A stretch of DNA of 12,500 bases, taken from positions 2,434,345 through 2,446,844 of the forward strand of contig OZ026559.1 of assembly GCA_964020155.1 (NCBI GenBank), in the 5' to 3' direction. This stretch comes from Chondrilla cf. caribensis (lineage: Eukaryota; Porifera; Demospongiae; Chondrillida; Chondrillidae). A program made the translations under genes and the position numbers. Below, piece after piece: positions 8,241 to 12,500 of this stretch. The first letter of the stretch is position 1, and every line of letters starts with the position of its first letter. The notes under the pieces are model-generated. The model saw nothing but the letters and a program-made list of their open reading frames with translations, did no database searches and was not told the origin of the DNA.

Positions 8241-8273
8241 CACACACACACGCACGCACGCACACACACACAC
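7700..8273. repeat. ~570-bp compound (AC)n array with Z-DNA-prone part
   Basis: A near-continuous alternating purine-pyrimidine tract begins with a run of C and is made of AC units with CA-rich interruptions (TACA, CATGTACA, CACAA). Between about 8137 and 8273 it includes CGCG, GCGC and CGCACGCACG segments that favour left-handed DNA. On the minus strand the array is (GT)n and starts immediately at the donor of the TRNAU1AP exon ending at 8274. It fills most of the 767-bp last intron. Long His/Thr or Cys/Val ORFs over it are artefacts. Confidence 0.97.
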
Positions 8274-8447
8274 CTGCTCAGCAACAAAAAGCTCTGCATT
8301 CAATGACTCCGTGCTTGGCTTTTGACCATGCAACCCAGCCTCTTTCCTCTGCTCATCTACTCCGCTCTGCGACGTTGTGACAGTGGTCCCCCCTCCCACA
8401 CCAGCAGCTGAAAGAGTGGTCCCTTCATAGCCAGCAGTATTGTAGCC
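8274..8447 (-). CDS. TRNAU1AP: SECp43-like protein, exon (C-terminal linker)
   Basis: The acceptor CCTCGTCTTCTAG is followed by 58 codons starting [20 protein letters not shown] and ending [14 protein letters not shown]. The exon ends GAGCAG at the donor, with phase 0 on both sides. The first part is a low-complexity Gly/Thr/Ser linker. The end aligns by eye with the acidic NKEFMEQSEE-type block before the SECp43 C terminus. The donor is the first GT of a long GT repeat, so the exact cut site could slide. Reading through it would add dozens of Cys-Val pairs. Confidence 0.75.
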
Positions 8448-8764
8448 CTAGAAGACGAGGTACTTGTGGACATAAAGCAAAGCAATTACGAGATAGACAA
8501 CACAAACATATTCACAATAATAGTTCATCTGTCGTCTATAGAGAATTTCAATGCACAAAACACCTATGCATGTAAACATTGAGTACAGCTACAAATGCAC
8601 CAGTTACAATATTATCATTGTGATGCAGTGTTGGTCATGCTTGTTATGTGTGACAGTGATATTGATACAGCTGGTCGGCAGGTGGTCGGCATCTGTTATG
8701 GGATTGTACCACAACAGGGCATGAGGCCACCACACAATGCAGTGCACACAGACCCTCGACTCAC

Positions 8765-8903
8765 AGAAGTAGTGGCCGTGGAATATTGACCGTAATTTGC
8801 CGGTTGGCTGTAGTCATAGTAACCAGAAACTGTTGGTCCATACATGTACCCCCCATACGCGTACATGGCCGGCATTTGAGCAGTCTGGTAGCCTTCAGAT
8901 GAC
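8765..8903 (-). CDS. TRNAU1AP: SECp43-like protein, Tyr-rich exon
   Basis: This exon is phase 2 in and phase 0 out, with 46 full codons after the split Thr. It runs from the acceptor TTTTCTCACAAAG to the donor ACTTCT then GTGAGTCG. It reads SSEGYQTAQMPAMYAYGGYM, then YGPTVSGYYDYSQ and PANYGQYSTATTS. Ten of 46 residues are Tyr. SECp43 proteins carry such a Tyr/Gln-rich, probably disordered segment directly after RRM2. Without splicing, the frame would continue to a stop near 8693, giving an alternative end that I consider less likely. Confidence 0.75.
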
Positions 8904-9211
8904 CTTTGTGAGAAAACGCATATAATTAATTTTTAAATGAATGAATGTTATTTTGCATATTGATGTTCATTATGGCTTTATTTGTCACATTCCTTTCAAT
9001 TTTTATTTTTGAACAGAAATTCATGTGGGAATGTAACGATTTGGACAATCCAACTGAACTTGAAAATCTTCAAGTTTTCACCTTCATAAATGTGGCAGGT
9101 TAAAGACAATGTACTGTACTCAACATCTGTAATATTATTATAGCATGGGAGGTGCATCACACCTCCACAATACATGTCACACTTCGTACAAGGGAGGGAA
9201 AACAAACTCAC

Positions 9212-9365
9212 GTGCTCTGCGATGGCAAGCTACCGGGTCTGACAGAAATAGGTTTCGATCCAAACATCATCCCATCGATTTCTGCGATACAGCGATCTCT
9301 CTCTTCTAAGTCACAGAACTTCACCAGCCCATAGCCACAGCTGGCACCATTCTCATCCTGCACAA
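9212..9365 (-). CDS. TRNAU1AP: SECp43-like protein, RRM2 core exon
   Basis: This exon encodes the second half of an RNA recognition motif. It reads VVQDENGASCGYGLVKF, then CDLEERDRCIAEIDGMMFGS and KPISVRPG. The RNP1 box is CGYGLVKF, and the following helix and last strand match the SECp43 pattern of a GxGSKPxRLSVA-type end. The acceptor is TTGTATGCAG, entered in phase 1, and the donor is GAGCAC then GTGAGT, left in phase 2. Both fit their neighbours. RNP1 position 5, normally aromatic, is Leu, and position 1, normally Lys/Arg, is Cys. A reading that starts at an upstream ATG across the acceptor is a shadow extension into the intron. Confidence 0.85.
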
Positions 9366-9382
9366 CTGCATACAACAAACAA

Positions 9383-9399
9383 GCATACATACATACATA
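9383..9399. repeat. (CATA)n microsatellite
   Basis: About four CATA units abut the left end of the MITE at 9400, so the element inserted at the TA edge of this tract. Confidence 0.85.
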
Positions 9400-9576
9400 C
9401 AGTAGTAACTCATTAAGACAAACACTCTTAAGACAAATTGCTGGTCAATACAAATCAATTTTCAAGCATTATTGGTTTGCTGTAGTAGTGTAAGCAAATC
9501 CTGATAAGAAGAACACCTGATAACAAGAGCTAATTTTTGTAGGTCCCTTAATGTTTGTCTTAACAAGTTTCCACTG
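9400..9576. mobile_element. 177-bp MITE in an intron of the SECp43-like gene
   Basis: The left end reads CAGTAGTAACTCATTAAGAC. The right end, reverse-complemented, reads CAGTGGAAACTTGTTAAGAC. The first 25 bases match at 21 positions, and both ends run on into AAACA. TA lies outside the left end, but the right flank is AA, so one target copy has mutated. There is no coding capacity. The CAGTGGAA terminus relates it to the element at 6639 and to the orphan end at 11648. Confidence 0.8.
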
Positions 9577-10839
9577 AACATGTATCTTGATTGGAGGCAG
9601 CATTGACGAGACTAACAAGGATACATATCCCATATATCCCCAAATACCCCTCCAATGTGACAATTGATTACTAAATCAAATATCAAAAGATCAACAAGTG
9701 GCTGATTAGGATATGTGTCATTTATATCCCATTTAGGTAGTGAGGACAGGAAATGGAACCCGTTATGAACACCTTTGGTGTCACCCTCTGTTCCATTCCC
9801 TGTGTATCCTTCCTAAGGTGATGTAACACAATATTTGTACATGACATCACACCTACGTATATTATTTATGTATTATGATAATTTCAATAGTTATTATAAA
9901 ACTAGTAATTAATACAGTCAAATAACATAAGCGAATCAAAGTTCACCAATTTTTGTAGACATTTCTCAAAACAGACAATAAAGTGATAAACCAATAGTAA
10001 AATATCCAGTGTACGTACATATGGTCCAACTTGCTTAGAATGAATAACTTGAAGGCACACCAAATTTGTACTTCTTATCAGTTCTGGTTAGTATAGCATA
10101 AACAAGAGCTCGGAGTGTGCTTTTAATACCATACCAAATCCATACTTCTTATCAAAGGTATTCACTATTGAGGTAAAATTGGCTGGAATTCCACTAACGC
10201 TATATATGTAGACAATAACACTAAGATAGAAGGCGAGTTGTTCACTTCTAAGGCCTCAGTCTCTGTATCGGCTACAGTTGTGTGAGGAGTTCTAAAATAA
10301 CAATCAATTTTGGCCTTAACTGTTCACTGAAGTGCAAAATAGCAAATCAAAGCTACACCTTAGATTAATACAATAACTCAGAGGTGTCGGAAGCATTCAG
10401 AAAGTGGGTGGGGGGGGGGCACACTATCATATGAGGCTGGACGTGGATGTGGTTGTCAAACCCAAGGTCTTTGCACACAATGTCAAATAACGTAGGAATG
10501 GCATAGAAAACATTTTGTTCCAATGGCGGCTCTATAAACGGAGGTTGAATAGATGAAAATCTAAATGCTTTGATAATTATTCTCTGTGCTAGCAATGCCC
10601 AAGAGACAAATAATTCCATTTAGAGGATAAATAGCAAGGTTTTGGTATGTAATTACTTATTTATGTGACTTTAAATAGAAAATACTGGTGCTGTACTAAA
10701 ATGTGGGGCAATTGAAGTCACCCCAGTCGCCCCTATTCCAACGTCACTGACACAAGTGAAGATGCTGAACACACAATCACAAACCAAGTGGGACTGATAT
10801 GAATGCCATCTACATCATGGGATACATGAATGTGGTGCT
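9577..10839. other. Intronic stretch of the SECp43-like gene
   Basis: This is the middle of the 1766-bp intron before the RRM2 core exon. It contains the small direct repeat at 10060-10155, a G-rich run near 10410-10419, and an 84-codon minus-strand ORF (10365-10619). That ORF has no splice or domain support and may be chance or a transposon remnant. Confidence 0.5.
10060..10155. repeat. Two copies of a ~24-bp direct repeat
   Basis: ACCAAATTTGTACTTCTTATCA near 10060-10080 recurs as ACCAAATCCATACTTCTTATCA near 10133-10154, about 73 bases apart. This is a small local duplication within the intron. Nothing suggests a function. Confidence 0.7.
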
Positions 10840-10853
10840 CACACACACACACA

Positions 10854-10928
<75 letters not shown>
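10840..10928. repeat. (AC)n microsatellite
   Basis: About 44 AC units with one AT interruption, in the same intron of the minus-strand SECp43-like gene as the MITE at 9400. Confidence 0.97.
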
Positions 10929-10931
<3 letters not shown>

Positions 10932-11131
10932 CCAATGAAGTAAATCAAAACCAGTGTGTCTGAACATAAATTAGGTACAAATCAATTACCAAAGACTCAC
11001 AAAAATTCATCAACAATTCAATAACCAACAATTGGTTATAATGCAAAAACAATAATCTTTTCAAATACAAGACACAATTTACTAACAATTCTCCATCGCT
11101 GGTACACAAAACACACTAGTGATGTGCTCAC

Positions 11132-11174
11132 CTCTGGCAAATCGCACAGAATTGTAATTTTTCTGAAAGAATTC
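11132..11174 (-). CDS. TRNAU1AP: SECp43-like protein, RRM2 helix exon
   Basis: This 43-bp exon lies between the acceptor TTTTAAAAATGTAG and the donor GCCAGAG then GTGAGC. It codes EFFQKNYNSVRFAR plus one base of the next Val (phase 0 in, phase 1 out). It supplies helix 1 and the loop of RRM2, equivalent to the YEFFVKVYPSCRG region of vertebrate SECp43. It is short but fits the neighbours in phase and in family sequence. Confidence 0.8.
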
Positions 11175-11526
11175 CTACATTTTTAAAAGCATAATAGATT
11201 CAGTACAAATGGGATTACCAACTTACAGGAAAGTATAGCAAGGACAAAGAACAGTACAACACACAGTATAACACCACGAATAAAAGTACAGTAAATTGTC
11301 ATCAATCAGCTGCGAATCATGAAGGAAAAATGTGGCAAAGTAACAAGTTAGGCACATTACATACATAAGTGAATCCATGCACTGAAGTGATGATGAAGAA
11401 AATGATTCGGTAGATAAACGATGGGGGATTAATGAAATTTACCAAATAGAAAACATCACAGTACGCAAGCACACTACACATGCTTGAAAGGCAAATACTT
11501 TTATGTGATATTTACAAAACACTTAC

Positions 11527-11590
11527 CAATAATTCTTGGTTTGTTACTTCTGGAGATAGATTCCCCACATACAAATCGTGTTCTGCTGAA
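11527..11590 (-). CDS. TRNAU1AP: SECp43-like protein, RRM2 start exon (RNP2)
   Basis: After the acceptor TTTTCTTTGCAG, 64 bases complete the split Thr and encode SAEHDLYVGNLSPEVTNQEL and L. The exon ends at the donor TTATTG then GTAAGTG. LYVGNL is a textbook RNP2 motif, and the following S-P-E-V matches the loop after RNP2 in SECp43 (DLTPDV). It is phase 2 in and phase 0 out. Overlapping short ORFs on both strands at 11480-11696 are shadows. Confidence 0.85.
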
Positions 11591-11647
11591 CTGCAAAGAA
11601 AATACACAAATATACAACTTGCACTCGAGTATTCTCACATACACATA

Positions 11648-11695
11648 CAGTGGAAATTCATTAAGACAAACAACCTTGAAACCAATCACTGATTA
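11648..11695. mobile_element. Orphan MITE terminus
   Basis: CAGTGGAAATTCATTAAGAC followed by AAACA matches the left end of the 9400-9576 element at 22 of 25 positions, and TA precedes it. Similarity fades within about 45 bases, and no matching right end is visible nearby. This is a truncated copy in the 188-bp intron between the RRM1-RRM2 linker exon and the RNP2 exon. Confidence 0.65.
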
Positions 11696-11778
11696 ATAGG
11701 AACTATTGTGTGGTATTTGTACGGCTTGTTGCAGTATCGTATTAGAGTAGGAAAGTAGAAACAAACAAAAACACTCAC

Positions 11779-11825
11779 GTTGTGTCCTTGGGTTTGCTAG
11801 CCCAGTTCAATTTGAATCTTTTCAG
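11779..11825 (-). CDS. TRNAU1AP: SECp43-like protein, RRM1-RRM2 linker exon
   Basis: This is the most upstream exon in the window. The acceptor TGTGTACAACCAG is followed by LKRFKLNWASKPKDT plus two bases of Thr, then the donor ACAAC and GTGAGTG. KRFKLNWA closely matches the end of RRM1 and the linker in SECp43 (KRFKLNYA-type), a family signature. The seven exons listed total 696 bases, giving 231 residues plus stop with every phase matching. Human SECp43 is about 287 residues, so most of RRM1 is missing and must lie beyond 12500. Family role: nuclear RNA-binding protein associated with selenocysteine tRNA and the Sec synthase complex, supporting tRNA[Ser]Sec maturation and selenoprotein synthesis. 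A more general RBP45/Nam8-type splicing factor is the main alternative, but the C-terminal block argues against it. Confidence 0.8.
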
Positions 11826-11972
11826 CTGGTTGTACACATAGCAATGTTAGAGGGCAGAAAATTAGCAACACTCACAACTCATCATAATCACACACAGCTA
11901 CACACATTTGTGGCAAATGGCTTCTTGATAGTAATAACATTGGTGTTAAAGACCAAACATCTCTTTCAAGTT

Positions 11973-12180
11973 CTTTGCTTGAGACATCTTTCTGCTTTCA
12001 GGAGTATTTAGGAACACAGTGTCAACAGTCTTCTTCATCATATCCTCCTAATTGCTTCAACCCGAGGTTCCTATTGATGATGGCCCGTGGAGGTGAAGCA
12101 TTCAGGAAGATATGACGAAGATGACTGTTATAACTGCATTTCTAAATGCTCCTAAAAAGCCGAAAGGTTTCTCAAACAAA
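11973..12180. repeat. Long imperfect inverted repeat (hairpin)
   Basis: The plus-strand arm 12092-12180 and the reverse complement of 11973-12061 align without gaps over 89 positions, at roughly 75-80 percent identity by eye. Shared blocks include GATATGA, GACTGTT, CTAAAT and CTCAA. About 30 bases separate the arms. Both arms, read outward from the loop, have an open frame with related residues (EDMTKMTVITAFLNAPKK and EDMMKKTVDTVFLNTPES). It lies in the intron or upstream region of the SECp43-like gene. It could be a foldback element, an inverted duplication of a short coding fragment, or a hairpin RNA locus. Confidence 0.8.
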
Positions 12181-12500
12181 AAAATGAGTTCAGCGCAGCC
12201 AGAAATCCTTATTGTGCTATCTCAGAAGTCAACAGCAACCATTGTATAAATAACACATCAACATAGTTTAGCCATTTAGCATAATTCTGCAAAGTTTAAC
12301 CACAAGTGATTTCTTCAGCATACTATTACATACCTATGTACCCACCCAATAATAAGTACAGCCTAGCTTGAAACCCTCAATTTCTGGAACGTATATGCAA
12401 ACTACTTCTGTGTAGGTACATTTTGTGGATTGCAGTTCAAGTTTGTATATTGGCCAAAGGACAAATCCCTGTAGTTAGTTTCGTTTAGAGAATTAAGGGG
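12181..12500. other. No feature recognised
   Basis: This is presumed intron of the minus-strand SECp43-like gene. I looked for an RRM1 signature (a GYCFVEF-like motif on the minus strand) and saw none, so the next upstream exon should lie beyond the window edge. Confidence 0.5.

Noticed and set aside
7581..8399. 272-residue Cys/Val ORF on the minus strand
   Set aside because: It is the real 58-codon exon read through its donor into the (GT)n repeat.
8693..8765. Extension of the Tyr-rich exon to an in-frame stop instead of splicing
   Set aside because: A consensus donor (TCT then GTGAGT) and a phase-matched downstream exon carrying the family C terminus favour splicing.
10365..10619. 84-residue minus-strand ORF ending in a G-run region
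   Set aside because: It lies in the middle of an intron of the SECp43-like gene, with no recognisable motif. It may be a transposon remnant, but I could not show it.

Overview
The window is eukaryotic nuclear DNA from an invertebrate animal. It is AT-rich and full of long (AC)n arrays. Coding capacity is broken into short exons bounded by GT-AG sites, and small terminal-inverted-repeat elements with TA target sites are scattered through it. A scavenger-receptor cysteine-rich (SRCR) exon and the compact gene layout would fit a sponge or another early-branching marine animal, but nothing here fixes the species. There are no bacterial operons, CRISPR arrays, rRNA or tRNA genes that I can see.

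Left part (1-1690): no gene supported, apart from one weak candidate exon at 720-806. From 1695 to 1902 a 104-bp TA-flanked MITE lies between two copies of a ~46-bp direct repeat.

Middle-left (about 2200-4690, minus strand): a probable secreted or membrane SRCR gene. A TATA box (4682-4689) precedes a signal-peptide exon (4386-4465). A phase-compatible Cys-rich exon follows (about 3637-3838), then two well-bounded candidate exons (3462-3563, 2948-3091), then one complete SRCR-domain exon (2204-2518). The SRCR exon is tightly flanked by two unrelated minisatellites: a 17-bp unit on one side and a 36-bp unit on the other. The order of the middle exons is not fully resolved by phase, and the 3' end of the gene is not found.

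Centre (4770-7430): AT-rich and mostly featureless. It holds a short plus-strand ORF (5301-5432), a 175-bp pogo/Tc1-like MITE (6639-6813), and a short coding-like minus-strand stretch (6941-7102).

Right part (7432-11825, minus strand): the 3' portion of a gene for a SECp43/TRNAU1AP-like RNA-binding protein. Seven exons join in phase into 231 residues: the end of RRM1, a complete RRM2, a Tyr-rich tail and the family's C-terminal helix-like block. RRM1 proper lies beyond the right edge. Its introns carry a ~570-bp (AC)n array that begins directly at a splice donor, a 177-bp MITE, a second (AC)n array and an orphan MITE end. Upstream of the last visible exon lies a large imperfect hairpin (arms 11973-12061 and 12092-12180).

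The two genes have no evident functional link. I found no convincing new biological system. The most interesting leads are the donor-anchored GT repeat, the CCAAT/CACCC-bearing minisatellite, the long hairpin and the altered RNP1 of the RRM.
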